A stretch of DNA of 64,000 nucleotides from Triangularia verruculosa (Eukaryota > Ascomycota > Sordariomycetes > Sordariales > Podosporaceae), in NCBI GenBank assembly GCA_033296885.1, contig MU863885.1, positions 124,001 to 188,000 on the forward strand, read 5' to 3'. The notes under the pieces are model-generated. The model was given only the letters and a program-made list of their open reading frames with translations, had not been told where the DNA came from and did no database searches. Position numbers and translations under genes: made by a program. Shown here in pieces: positions 1 to 10,219 of the stretch (its first letter is position 1; every line of letters starts with the position of its first letter).

Positions 1-633
1 GGTATGAGGGACCAGATCAACAAATCAGATGCGGGGCAAAAGCGGAAGCGGCGGCTGTTGAGTTCCAAATCAGTGAGGGGTGGTCACAAGAGGGTTAGGG
101 TTGATATCGATAAGAAGTCAAAAATCAGAAGGAGTGACACTTGAATTGTTGCTGAGCGCAAGGCTGGTAACATCACAAACTCCTACAGCAAGAGGAATTC
201 GCCTCAGTTCTACACAAGACCATGTGTCAGTTTACGGCTGCTCTGTGCGCAAACCTTACACTTTCGAACACCGAGGTCCCGGACGAAGAGCGCTGGGTAC
301 CTGTAGATAAGGCTGTGTTGGAGTGACGTTATCAGTCTACGTGGTAGCCTAGATACCAGAATAAGGAGCATTGTGAAAGAGAAATTCGAAGAATATAATG
401 TTTTACAAGTAGTACACCTCGTTGGGATGATTGGAAACATAGTTTGATTGTGGTGATGGAGGACGGATGGGTGGTGGTTGTTGGGAAGCCAGATGGATTG
501 AGGCTCAAGGAGACGTGAGCAAACGGTAGCTGAGTCCTGATTGTAAGAGTTGCCGAATCTTGATATTTTCATTCGTTTCAAAGATGACAAGATGCAACAC
601 CCTGAACGATAACAAACGTTAATATTGTAGGTA
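1..633. other. intergenic / 3' flank, no gene seen
   Basis: No recognisable gene. The longest minus-strand reading frame here (about 157 codons, 210-683) overlaps the last exon of the neighbouring membrane-protein gene in another frame. It has no domain-like composition, so it is treated as a chance frame. The right part is presumably the 3' UTR of that minus-strand gene. Confidence 0.5.
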
Positions 634-2534
634 CTACACAACCTCTGTGTCCTCAGCCTTATGATCATGGTGATCTGTAACAAGATGTGCTTCGAAAGCG
701 TGTTTCACACCGACTGGTATATCAGGAGGTATGATTAGCATTGGTCTTTGCTAAAGGGTCTCTGCACTTACAAAAATTATAATAGAGAAACTTCCCTAGA
801 ATGGGTGCCCAGACCATGGACGCAACAACTTGTCCGTAGCTCCACCGATTCCACACCGAAATGCCCAACTCTTCTGCTATACCTCGGAGTGTCGAGGCAT
901 GAACTGCCAGGTTCACCATAACCAAGAACTCCACAAAGCCCCAGATAACCCGGATCATTCTTCTCATCCACCACATTCGGCTTCCATTCATCCAAGCCCT
1001 CTGGCGAAGCCACAGAGAGATCCGGCTCTTCTCGCTCCTGAGCAATGTTTGATTGACAAGCAATATCGTGACCACAGGATATATATACGCCATCTTGGCA
1101 CTTTGGAGTGATCGCGGTACTAGTTGAGGGATCGAAGTCAGACAGAACGCTTGCAAGGAAGGGTTATTCCCACACTGCTGGACTTTTTGCGTGTTCCGGA
1201 GATGGTTCCAAACAGTCTCCATTGTTGGGGCAAGAATCTCAAGGTTGTCTATGACAATTGCAAGAACGCAGTTGCCAAGAGTGAGCATCAGTGTGTACCA
1301 CCTGCGGAATGTTGCGTTAGCTTCTTGACTGACTTCATAGAACACTGCCCGTCTAGGTATAGGTAGCTGAGCTCATACCATCCCATTCCGACGCGTTGAA
1401 GAACAGATTGCATCAGCAATACGGGGAGGACACTGTTAACTGCCAGGATCCGTACAAGCTGAGAGTTCATGATCGATTCACTTATCGATGACAACGTGTC
1501 CAGCGCTGCGCAAGACGACCCACAGGATGATTTGAAGGTGACGAGAGTAGCAATCTGAACTGCTGCCGTAAAGAAGGTTTGTGCCTCTTGAAATTCGACT
1601 GCAGCTGAAAGAAGAGCAGAGTTGACTGCAGACTGTCGGAAGGTTTGATGATGCTGAAGAGCACCCTCGATAGTGCCCGGATAACCCGATAAGCTACCTA
1701 CCACCAATACCGGATATGCCCAGGAGTTCAAGATATTCATCAAGCCGTATGCCACCAAGACAATGAGAGTTTGAGAAATGTGAGATAGTAGAACCTAAAA
1801 CTGCGCGTCAGCTGGTGTACTCAGGTAAGTAAGGTAGTCAGACTTGCTAAACCTTTCTGACTTACACCGGGCCCAGCAACATCAGCGTTGACTTTCACGT
1901 CAATTCCATCGCAATAATGCATCAAGATGACCTGCAACCCAGAAGGAGACCAAGAGCCGCCAAGCTCAACCCGCTGTATGTTCGACGGGCTTGCAGAACA
2001 GTTACCGAGCAACCCGTCTTTTACTTGGCACGACGCCATAGCACACTCTGACACTGATTTTAAGACCGCAGTTCCATTCAAATCGCGAAGGTCATCCACG
2101 CCGAATGACTCCAACTCCGCCATATCATCTTTGTCGAGCGGCCACCTCAAGCTGCCTCTCTGGATGAGAACCTCTGCCGATGCCAGGGTAACGCAGTTGG
2201 CGAGTGTACTCGTGGACGCAAAGGTATGCATAGGATCCATGCACGCGGACATACAGTCGGGCTGATCAGCAGACCCTAACTGGCATCCTGACTTTAACAA
2301 GTCCAAAGCCGGAATTCCGGCCGCGTACTGGTAGTGGCGTACATTCTCCGCTTGGGGGTCCAACGTAGTCGACGTGAACTCGATGAAACGAAAAAGACGA
2401 CTGATCCCAGAAACGACAGAAGAAAGGGAGATCAAGTCGGTTTCACTGTGTGCTAGATTTTGGCGGCTGATGGCAAATAGAAGGCGCTCTGGATTGGCGG
2501 ACAGGTCGGCTCCCGAACCCCAGTCTTTGGACAT
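634..2534 (-). CDS. fungal cysteine-containing multi-pass membrane protein, function unknown
   Basis: Proposed exons, 5' to 3' on the minus strand: 2534-1866, 1794-1346, 1301-772 and 713-634. They join in frame to about 575 aa. Introns of 71, 44 and 58 bp have GT..AG ends, and the 44-bp one carries a GCTAAC branch site. The first about 220 residues look extracellular, with scattered cysteines (GCQLG, DCMSAC, ECAMASC). Then come about six hydrophobic segments, beginning with GPGVLLSHISQTLIVLVAYG and ending near FLYYNFFGVKHAFEAHL. This layout recalls a large family of uncharacterised Pezizomycotina proteins with a Cys-rich ectodomain and a membrane-spanning C-terminal half. No function is known to me. 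The 5' end is unsure: an extra upstream exon about 2676-2826 reads FCCDNLYCNGVALCDLNNFC, which would suit the ectodomain. It could splice onto 2524 or close by, but no start codon was found for it. Confidence 0.62.
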
Positions 2535-2886
2535 GATTTGTGGCGAGATCTTCCGTACACGTGTAGGTCTGTTGGGAAGAGTAGAAGAAGGGAGAATTGA
2601 TGAAAGGCTTTGGCCCAGAGTCTCATATAGATATACACCTACATTGCTTGTCGTTGGTTATGAGCTGAACAAACCTTCTCCAACAAGGTCCTTTGACGAG
2701 GCGGTAGGACTGAGGCAAAAGTTGTTCAAGTCACACAATGCAACCCCGTTGCAATATAGGTTATCACAGCAAAATTTCAGCCCCCAAATGTCGATGACGT
2801 ATGGTTGCAATGTCTCATTGTGTGCGAGTACCTATCTTGTCAACCTGGGGATATCTGCCCATGAATAATAGCTGACAGGGGCGCCA

Positions 2887-2894
2887 TATTTATA
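2887..2894 (-). promoter_or_regulatory. TATA-box-like element
   Basis: The minus strand reads TATAAATA here, about 30 bp before the region where the candidate 5' exon of the membrane-protein gene begins. Position and sequence fit a core promoter, but there is no expression evidence. Confidence 0.3.
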
Positions 2895-2899
2895 CCCGG

Positions 2900-3197
2900 C
2901 CGCTACGTAGGTGCCCTAGGTATTCAGTGCACGACTGTTGAGTGCCAGACCAGAGCCTAGCTGCCAATAGGCAGCCACAAAGTACCTAGGTAGGTAGGGA
3001 TTTACCCGAGTTTCTTTGAGATGGGTCTGGGCAAGGTTGTACAGAATGTGTATTAGCCTACTGGCCTACATAGATGAAGTAGGTACCTAGAGAGACCTGA
3101 AACCCCGACTGTTACTCAATCATCGACAGTAGGCGGAGATTGTCCTTGATTCCTAGGCAATCTCACATGTCAATACCTCTTCACCTTCTTCCGGCCA
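2900..3197. other. intergenic region with CCTAGG/ACCTAGGT motifs
   Basis: No coding potential seen. The stretch carries several copies of the palindromic motif ACCTAGGT or its core (near 2917, 2985 and 3085), which recurs in intergenic DNA across this window. Confidence 0.4.
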
Positions 3198-4261
3198 TCA
3201 ACGATACTCGTACCTCAAAACTCTGGACCTCTTCACGCTGTTACTCTCGTCCTCAAGGTCTTCCAGACGGCCTCTTTTGAGCCCCTTTCCCTCTTCGCCG
3301 TTGACGAAGTTGTCGGTCTCGTGGTCGCCTTCATCGCTACTAATCGCGTTCTCCATAGTCTTATCCTTGACGTGACGTTCGTCCAGCAGCCGCTCCTTAG
3401 CGGCCTTTTCTGCCTTAATCTTCATCTGCAACTCTTTCACGAAGCCTCTGATATCCTTCCTCCACACCTGCCCCTTCGCCAAAACCTCGTTTCTGAGCTC
3501 CACGTTGGCCGGGTCCATGAATTCAGACCTTCTATAGCCTTCGTGGCGGAATTCGTAGAAAAACCCCTTGAGACATTTGTAGCAGCTAAATAGGTGCAAG
3601 GGGTGGTCTTGGTCTTCGAAGGCCTCGTCCGTGGCCTGGGCCCAGAACCAGGATTCATTCGGGCCAAATTCTTCGTCGGAAGAGTCGTCGTCGGAACAAT
3701 CGTCCTCGACAAACTCGTTGTCCCCGGTCTCGCCTTCCTCGTCATCTTCGAGATTCTCAATGTTGGCATCCCCCTCATGCGAGCCACCGGTCGAGGTGTC
3801 TTGAGCTTCGCTCGCAGTCTCATTCCCATCTCCGTTGCCAACAATGGTGAAGGTTTGCTCGTCTCCACCACCATCAGCGTTATCGTTTCCGTCGGAATGG
3901 CTCTTGCTGGAAGATTGACTGGGGCCGGTATGGGAATCTGCGACTAGACGAGCACAGAGTTAGTACATGAATCAGGAACTTTGAAATGAAAGAGAAGCGG
4001 CTTTAATCAGTTCGTGGCGTTCAAGAGAATACCTACTCGATCATGCTAATTTCAGTGAAATCGCGAAAAGGGAGAAAATCGCCCGAGGGAGGTCGGAACG
4101 GCGCCGTATGCTGGTTGCCGGTAACCAGAGCGGATTTTGGGGGATCGGCCACCTTGGGTGTCTCTGAGAAGAAAATGTTATTATCGATGAACTGCTAGTC
4201 ATTTATGGCGAGCTTTATTTTTGTAATGTTGCTTACCTTTCATCTTTGGATTCGTCGCCAT
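3198..4261 (-). CDS. acidic hypothetical protein with CxxC pair (286 aa)
   Basis: Proposed exons on the minus strand: 4261-4237, 4163-4037 and 3906-3198. The sum is 861 bp, giving 286 aa with consistent phases. The start codon is followed at once by a small 25-bp exon and a GTAAGC donor. The second intron (130 bp) has a tempting earlier acceptor next to a TACTAAC-like branch site, but only the later CTTCCAG acceptor keeps the frame. The middle is highly acidic (runs of D/E such as DDEEGE, EDDCSDDDSSDEE). It is followed by a Trp-rich stretch ESWFWAQATDEAF, a CYKC pair, and a basic, alpha-helical C-terminus with KR clusters that could be nuclear localisation signals. I do not recognise the family. 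A chromatin- or nucleolus-associated role is only a guess from composition. Confidence 0.62.
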
Positions 4262-4840
4262 GTTGGCTACCGTACCTAGGTTCCAGTGTGCCCGACTTTG
4301 TTGTCCAACAGAAGAATGGGCGCTGTTGGGGATGAAGGACTCTCTGGTGGCGTAGGAATGGGTGCTGAAGAAAATTCTATATGGCGACAGCAATGTGCAG
4401 AGAAAGGTCAGGTGATAGCGCGCAATATTGGGAGTAAAGTGCAAAATTTGCGTGATGCTCTTCTGGCCGGCGGCCTGATGTCATCGCTCTGGGGGATGAA
4501 ATTCCTGTACTGATATGAAGTTCTGCCCAATGGTACCGTCATTGTTCCGACAAATGACAATACCTTACCTTAACTTATTCATTGGTACTAATCTTTGGGC
4601 GATAGCAAGGCATGACGCCAGCAAGCCTGATGCATGCAGCAATTGCTCCCTGAGCCATCAAATGATACAACCATAGCTGGAAGAGAGGCATGGAGGTCAT
4701 GGAAACGCAATGGCCTGGACAGTGTAGGAGAGATTATACATCACGATTGCAGAGCCTGTACTATGAATATAATTAGGACCTCGATGATTCATAGATCATT
4801 GCCTTGATGATGTCCACTATCCCGCAACCCGGTATTAGTA
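4262..4840. other. intergenic, no gene seen
   Basis: Lies between the start of the acidic 286-aa gene and the stop of the next minus-strand gene. It holds a CCTAGG motif near 4276 and otherwise nothing recognisable. Confidence 0.45.
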
Positions 4841-6274
4841 CTAACGCCAACGGCCTATTCTAGCACGCTCATAGGCAGCCTCAGAGTAGTCGTCCCAGGA
4901 ATCCCACGAAGGTCGCGGCGTAGCAGCCACCTTCCGCGCGGTGAAGAACACTCCTTCGCCAATGCAGGCCATGCTAGCCTCCCCAGTGAATGTCGCGAAA
5001 CGCGGTCCATCGAATTTGATATAGCCTTTTTGTGGCGTTGAATGAATCTCCCCGGTGCCCGTATCTTTAGATCTCAGACGCAGAAAGAGCTTCTTGAATT
5101 TTATCGGTCCGGCTGCCTTTGCCTTCTTAGCAGGTCGGCCGCGAGGCTGCTTAACAAGTCCCTTCCTTTTGGAACCTACAGCTGGCATCTCATCAAAACA
5201 CTCATCTTGGCCGTCTTCTCCGTCGTTGTCTTCATCGTCCTCGCTAGCCTCGAATTCATCGACTTCGTCGTCGTCGTCGTCATCACCGCTATCTTCATCC
5301 TCACTGTTGGAATCATCGTTGTACTCACTCCGGGCGCAAAAAGTCTCGAGAGTTCTTTCATCGCCGCTCATCATCATGGCTCCCTCGATGACGCCAAAGT
5401 TGAAGTCGGCTTGGTACAGGCCAGGTGTCGGTGTCGTGCGGATAGATAGCTTCATGTTCTCGGCCAATTCGGGCCAATCACTCTCAATATCCTCGCAGCC
5501 GATGATGTACTGTCCAACAGGGGAGGTGCGTTTAGGTGCCCTGGCGAGATAACTTTCATGCTTTAAGGCTCGGACCTCTTCTCGGCTATCTGCGCTGGCC
5601 TGTTGCGCCTGGCGGTCTTTGATAGCATGTTCCTGCGCGGCCTTTTCCACAGCATCACGATCCCAGCCCAAATAAATCGTTTGTGTCGAGCCCCATCCGG
5701 TGGCGTGGTGTAAACCAGTAACCCGGCTGGCGGCTTCGCGGAGTTGACCTGAGCTATAGCTGCTGGTACTGTGATATGGAAACCCAACCACCTCAGTTGT
5801 TTTCGATGGATCCGGGCTACCTGAAGTATCAAGGAAGTACCTTTCCATTATCCACTCCGGATGTCCGGAAAGTTCTTTCTCCGACAGGCTCTCTAACCAC
5901 TCAGTATGCATTTGGGATCGCAACTCCTCAATGTGATCCGGAACTTTGTCGAACTGAGCATATTAGCTATTGGGCACCTTGAAAAGAATGACGACAACGC
6001 TTGGGCAACTTACCCTGCCTGCCTGCAGCATCTTTTTGAGGAGCAAGGTGCCATTTCCGGAGAAATCCTTTTCATTATACTGCACCCCATAGTGCTGCAG
6101 CTGACCGCGAACGAAGTCGTGCACATTTCGAAGAAGCTTATTTGCTTCTGGCGTAAGTCGTGGCAGAAAGATGCTTTTCAAACGCGCTCCGTCAACGCGC
6201 TCAACCCCATTCTTGGTATAAAATCGGCCGAACGAACATTTGAAGCCGTCATGGGTAACGTAGTTGTACGGCAT
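4841..6274 (-). CDS. AT-hook-containing acidic hypothetical protein (457 aa)
   Basis: Two exons, 6274-6014 and 5953-4841, are separated by a 60-bp intron (GTAAGT donor, GCTCAG acceptor). The join is phase 0 and gives 457 aa. An N-terminal module of about 150 residues is followed by a conserved-looking module (GQYIIGCEDIESDWPEL, then FGVIEGAMMMS). After that comes a long acidic run (about 255-295) and a basic segment RGRPAKKAKA, which matches an AT-hook (core RGRP) for minor-groove DNA binding. The C-terminal about 90 residues are globular-looking. I recall similar fungal hypothetical proteins but no assigned function. A nuclear, DNA-associated role is inferred from the AT-hook and acidic tract. 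The frame stays open for 8 codons upstream of the chosen ATG to an acceptor-like TTTCCAG, so a further 5' exon cannot be excluded. Confidence 0.68.
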
Positions 6275-6442
6275 CTTAGTGTGGTCTTTCGATTGCTCGC
6301 TGGAAATTTAAAAGACGGGCAGAGGTGCCGATGGTTTTGAAACAAGGCAAATTGCAAGAGCATGGAAGTTCAGAGGCTCCAACCAAGTAAATGCGGGGTC
6401 GAGCCACAAAGGGGTCAAAAAGAGCAACCAAAAAGGTACTTA

Positions 6443-6561
6443 CATACAACACCAGGGATTCCCCAGTGGTCACCCACCTGAGTACTAGTCCGGCCCCTTT
6501 CAAGCTTATCTAGGGCAGAGCGGACGGGATGCCGAGTTTTCTTGAAGGTATGGTCGTATGT
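6443..6561 (-). rRNA. 5S ribosomal RNA gene
   Basis: The minus strand begins ACATACGACCATACC and ends GTTGTATGT, about 119 nt, the expected 5S length. The internal A-box/C-box region and the very conserved 3' half (GGTGGGTGACCA, GGAATCCCTGGTGTTG) match filamentous-fungal 5S rRNA as I know it. The two ends pair to form helix I. Pezizomycotina carry 5S genes dispersed singly rather than in the rDNA array, which fits this isolated copy. It is transcribed by RNA polymerase III in the same direction as the AT-hook gene, whose ATG lies about 170 bp downstream. Confidence 0.93.
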
Positions 6562-6969
6562 AATGTTAAGTATCAGAACTTTGTCTAATGAAAATCCGTT
6601 TTATTCCGAAGGCATGCCTGTCTTAGCTGCCTCTTTTAACTGCCCGGATCACTTACCACAAAGGCTTGATGTGGACGCAATGCGAGAGGTAGCAGCGGGC
6701 CCGTGCACCTAGGTTTGCTAGATTGTCACTACGATGTAAGGGATGGAAGAGTAAGCGCGATAAGATTCGATGAAAAGTGACGAATTTGCTGAACCAAACT
6801 ATGCATACCCCTCTCTAGCAAGTCATTAAAAGAAAAGGAGACTGCTACCTATCTACCTTACACAGACCTTGAAACTCCTTTCACCAACCGCCTCGAGGGA
6901 ATCCATCCAATGAGGAAACAAATGGCAAAATATAAATAAACACGCCAATGCACCAACCAAACACCCATG
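6562..6969. other. intergenic, 5S upstream flank and WSC-gene 3' flank
   Basis: No gene seen. It contains a CACCTAGGT motif near 6710 and presumably the 3' UTR of the WSC-domain gene at its right end. Confidence 0.4.
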
Positions 6970-9540
6970 CTAAGACATCCGCATCAAACTCACATCATCA
7001 ATAAAAATGTTGTTCTGTCCTTCCCAATATTGCGGGATGTTGCGAGGGGTCCCAGTGAACTGGATTTGAAGCTCAACCCAGGATGACATTGGAGAAAGAT
7101 ATATGGATACTTCCCTCCACACACCAGCTTGGGTGTTGGTCAGCGGGAACTGCTGAACATATCCCTGAGGGTATGAAGCAAGTTGGAAGGTGTTGAGGGC
7201 GAGCGAGTTGGTGATGTAGAGGTTGACCTTGAACCTGTAGAGTCTCGCAGGCTCCACTTTGAATCTCTGGCTGAGCGTTAAGAAGGTATAGCCATTGTTC
7301 TGATATTGTATTTGGTAGCTGTAGTTGCCTGACTTCGGAATCCAGGGTGAGATCTGGGCAGGCATGCGGACAACATCGCCAGCCAAAGTCCAGTCACCCA
7401 ATTGTCCACTCTCGAAGCCGGGATCAGTGAAGAGTTCGACGCCGATGGAGGGTGTTGGTGTCGGGACCTGGCCAACAGGATAGGTACTGGTCACACATGT
7501 CATGGCCTTGGTACAGATATACGAGTCTCGGAGGCAGGAATAGACACTTCGCATCGTCGAGGTGGCCGCAGCGGCATCGGGAGGGGTCATGGCGGTCGAG
7601 GTAGGAAAGCATGAGCCTGGATTGGGCTGCAACCCGTATCGGGTGATGATTCCTTGGCAATAAAACAAGGACCAGGACATTGACTGGGACGTGTAGAGTG
7701 TCGAACGCAACACTTCGCAATTGTACGGAAGCTCGAAATCGTAACACATTTCGGGTTGCCCGACATAAGTTGGGCCAGGGGGACATCTAGTAATTGTCAC
7801 GCTTGGGTTTAGAGTCGTCGTTGATGATGAACTTGCGGTTGTAGAAGTGGGAAATACCGTAGAGCTTTCGCCGGTTGACGTGGATGACACGGTAGTCAAG
7901 GTCGTTGACAAATCAAACGTCGTGCTTGCCTCGACAATGGAGCTGGTGGGAGTGTCAATGATCGAACTCGTAGGTGTCTCGGTAGTCGATGTGGTCGAAT
8001 CCTCCGTCGAGACGCTTGGTTCCTCTGTAGATATAGTCGGCTCCTCCGTCGATATGGTCAACGTCTCTGAAACAGTGACCGATGATTCTTCTATCGTGGT
8101 CGTTGTCTCAGACACCGTGGTGACTTCTGCCAACGAAGCGGTGGAACTCTCAACAATGGCAATGGTGGTAGCAGTTAAGCCGGTTTCCTTCGCGTACAAG
8201 TTCAACCGAAAAGGCCCACCACACCAGTTATTTCCCAAACCCACACAAAGCATACTACAGTCCGTTTCTGGAGCAGCCTGACCACCGAGCCCATCGCCAC
8301 AATAGCACTCCCTTCCGAATTGGAGACCAAAGAAGTCGTGATCTTGGCAGGTATCCGCGCATTTGGCTACCGTCATATCATCTGTTCGGTGCACAACAGA
8401 GGAAAGAGATCGGTTTCCAAGCTCGTCAGTCCAGCAGGATCGGTAGATAAACTCGCCGATTGAGGCTACATTGCTTGCTTCGGCTTGCTCCAAGGTTGGA
8501 TCGGCAAATAGACTCAGACGGTTGGCATCACCACACCTCTGTGACTGGTCACCACTGCACGGCATCCCACACTCAGAATCGGCAACCTGAACACTGGCAG
8601 CATCGAGAGAGGTTCCGCAGAAACACTCCGCGCTGTACTGCACTCCGAACAGCGTGTATCCGCCGTCTTTGCAGGATGAAGCGCACAGTTCCAGTGTCAT
8701 GGCACCATCCACCACAGTCTTCCCCCCTAGGACACGCTGAGGAACATTGTCGGTGAAGCAACCCTGGTACTTATAGCCATCAATGGTGGAAATCGGCGTC
8801 GGCGAGGATGTCGAGGAAGGTGTAGGCTCGGAAGAGGAGGTAGGCGGTAGCTCTTTATCGAAGCTGTAGACGTTCAATCTCATTCCAGCGCCGCAGAGCT
8901 CATTGTCATCGCCGGAGCAGGGCATGGAGCAGTCGGATGCTGATGCTTGTTCCGTTGGTAAGATCGATCCACAGAAGCACTCGCGGGACCATTGGGTGCC
9001 AAAGAAATCGTACCCAGCACAGTTCAAAGCGCACCTTGCAGCCGTCATGTCATCGGCCCCGATGATATTGTTTGGCAGGATACGGGCGGTATTGTCGACA
9101 AAGCAGCCGAGTGAGGTGATGCCGGGCAGTGAAGCAGGGGATCGGACTGAAGGGTTGTCGTTGGTGTACAGGTTGACTCTGTTGCCGGCACCGCATTTCT
9201 CGTCGGGGTTTCCTGCGCATGGGAAATAGCAGTCGGCAGCATCCACCTCCGTGTTTCCGCCGGTGACGGAGTGGCCGCAGTAACACTCTCGTCCGTAGGA
9301 GACAGCGAACAACTCAAACTTGGAGCAGAATGATGCGCAGCTGGCGACAGTCATGTCATCAGCCGCATAGCTTCCGCCGCCAAGTGCTCGTTGACCTCCT
9401 TCATTGTCCTTAAAACACCCAAGGGATGTATAGGAAGGCGCGACCTGCCGGATCGAGGGCTTGCTGGGAAGAGCGGCACTGGTTGACAGGAGTAAAGAAA
9501 ATAGAGGCAAGAGCCGTAGGCTTGAATGAGTGAAAGCCAT
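6970..9540 (-). CDS. secreted protein with four WSC domains, Ser/Thr-rich linker and C-terminal beta-sandwich-like module
   Basis: Single exon, 856 aa. An N-terminal signal peptide (hydrophobic LLPLFSLLLSTSAALPS) is followed by four WSC domains at about residues 35-125, 140-235, 255-345 and 365-455. Each has the family pattern of a GCF/SCW start, a DDMT..C..C.. segment, an F-G-x-ECYCG/ECFCG core and a final CG..RLNLY. A Ser/Thr-rich stretch (about 460-580), probably heavily O-mannosylated, follows. Next is a cysteine-containing module, and then a C-terminal domain of about 150 residues (LFTDPGFESGQLGDW to FIDDVSL) that looks like a carbohydrate-binding beta-sandwich. WSC domains bind glycans in cell-wall sensors and secreted fungal enzymes. 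There is no C-terminal membrane segment or obvious GPI signal, so secretion or wall association is likelier than a Wsc1-type sensor. Confidence 0.85.
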   Translation of the reverse strand: MAFTHSSLRLLPLFSLLLSTSAALPSKPSIRQVAPSYTSLGCFKDNEGGQRALGGGSYAADDMTVASCASFCSKFELFAVSYGRECYCGHSVTGGNTEVDAADCYFPCAGNPDEKCGAGNRVNLYTNDNPSVRSPASLPGITSLGCFVDNTARILPNNIIGADDMTAARCALNCAGYDFFGTQWSRECFCGSILPTEQASASDCSMPCSGDDNELCGAGMRLNVYSFDKELPPTSSSEPTPSSTSSPTPISTIDGYKYQGCFTDNVPQRVLGGKTVVDGAMTLELCASSCKDGGYTLFGVQYSAECFCGTSLDAASVQVADSECGMPCSGDQSQRCGDANRLSLFADPTLEQAEASNVASIGEFIYRSCWTDELGNRSLSSVVHRTDDMTVAKCADTCQDHDFFGLQFGRECYCGDGLGGQAAPETDCSMLCVGLGNNWCGGPFRLNLYAKETGLTATTIAIVESSTASLAEVTTVSETTTTIEESSVTVSETLTISTEEPTISTEEPSVSTEDSTTSTTETPTSSIIDTPTSSIVEASTTFDLSTTLTTVSSTSTGESSTVFPTSTTASSSSTTTLNPSVTITRCPPGPTYVGQPEMCYDFELPYNCEVLRSTLYTSQSMSWSLFYCQGIITRYGLQPNPGSCFPTSTAMTPPDAAAATSTMRSVYSCLRDSYICTKAMTCVTSTYPVGQVPTPTPSIGVELFTDPGFESGQLGDWTLAGDVVRMPAQISPWIPKSGNYSYQIQYQNNGYTFLTLSQRFKVEPARLYRFKVNLYITNSLALNTFQLASYPQGYVQQFPLTNTQAGVWREVSIYLSPMSSWVELQIQFTGTPRNIPQYWEGQNNIFIDDVSLMRMS

Positions 9541-10219
9541 GGCCCTAGGCAGGAATCAGGGAGCCCGTGATTGAAAGAATGAATAGCCCGTGGCGACACA
9601 AGAGAAACAATAAATCAAGGTCGTAAGAAAGGGGGAAAGACAGAAAGAAATACATGATAACGCATATCTTGCCAAGGAGATGAAGGTAGGCCCTCGCATC
9701 TTTTACGAGCCAGCACCATCCAAGCTCAAATTGAAGAGTTCAATTTTGGCGCTTGCGGCAAAATGATCGATAGTTTCATGACATGAGCCAATCGGTTCCT
9801 GGTGGCGTTGAGCTGTCAACTGTCATGGGGAGCCATGTAGCCCCTGCCAAAATGATTGTCAGCCTCAAATCCATTGTGGTCACGCCCCGAGGCCACGCAT
9901 GAGCGCTAATCAAAACGGGGATTGACGCCAGGCAAGACCGCTGCATTGCTTGAGTCTCTCGCAGATGATCAAGGAAAAGTTTACATCTCGGTTGGCCAAT
10001 TGGGATGTGTTCCACCCCGCTGGGTCAGCCCTGTTTTCTTCAAGACAACACCATCATGGCCACTGATTGTTGAAGAGTAACTTCGACCGACACTTGGATA
10101 CACAGTTCTGATTACTTTTCGAAGCTGACGACATAATATCATCCCGTGGCTGTGGCACTGTCCAGCCGAGCAATCAGCACCGGCGGCGAAGCCTGTCCTG
10201 ATACTCGAGAAAATGACCC
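9541..10219. other. intergenic, promoter side of the WSC gene
   Basis: Small reading frames on the minus strand overlap each other without family features. Nothing recognisable. Confidence 0.45.

Noticed and set aside
210..683. 157-codon minus frame at the left edge
   Set aside because: Overlaps the proposed last exon of the membrane-protein gene in another frame; composition not protein-like.
3900..3960. Acceptor next to TACTAAC (CGTCTAG) for the second intron of the acidic 286-aa gene
   Set aside because: It breaks the reading frame with the GTAGGT donor; the later CTTCCAG acceptor gives a consistent 861-bp coding sequence.
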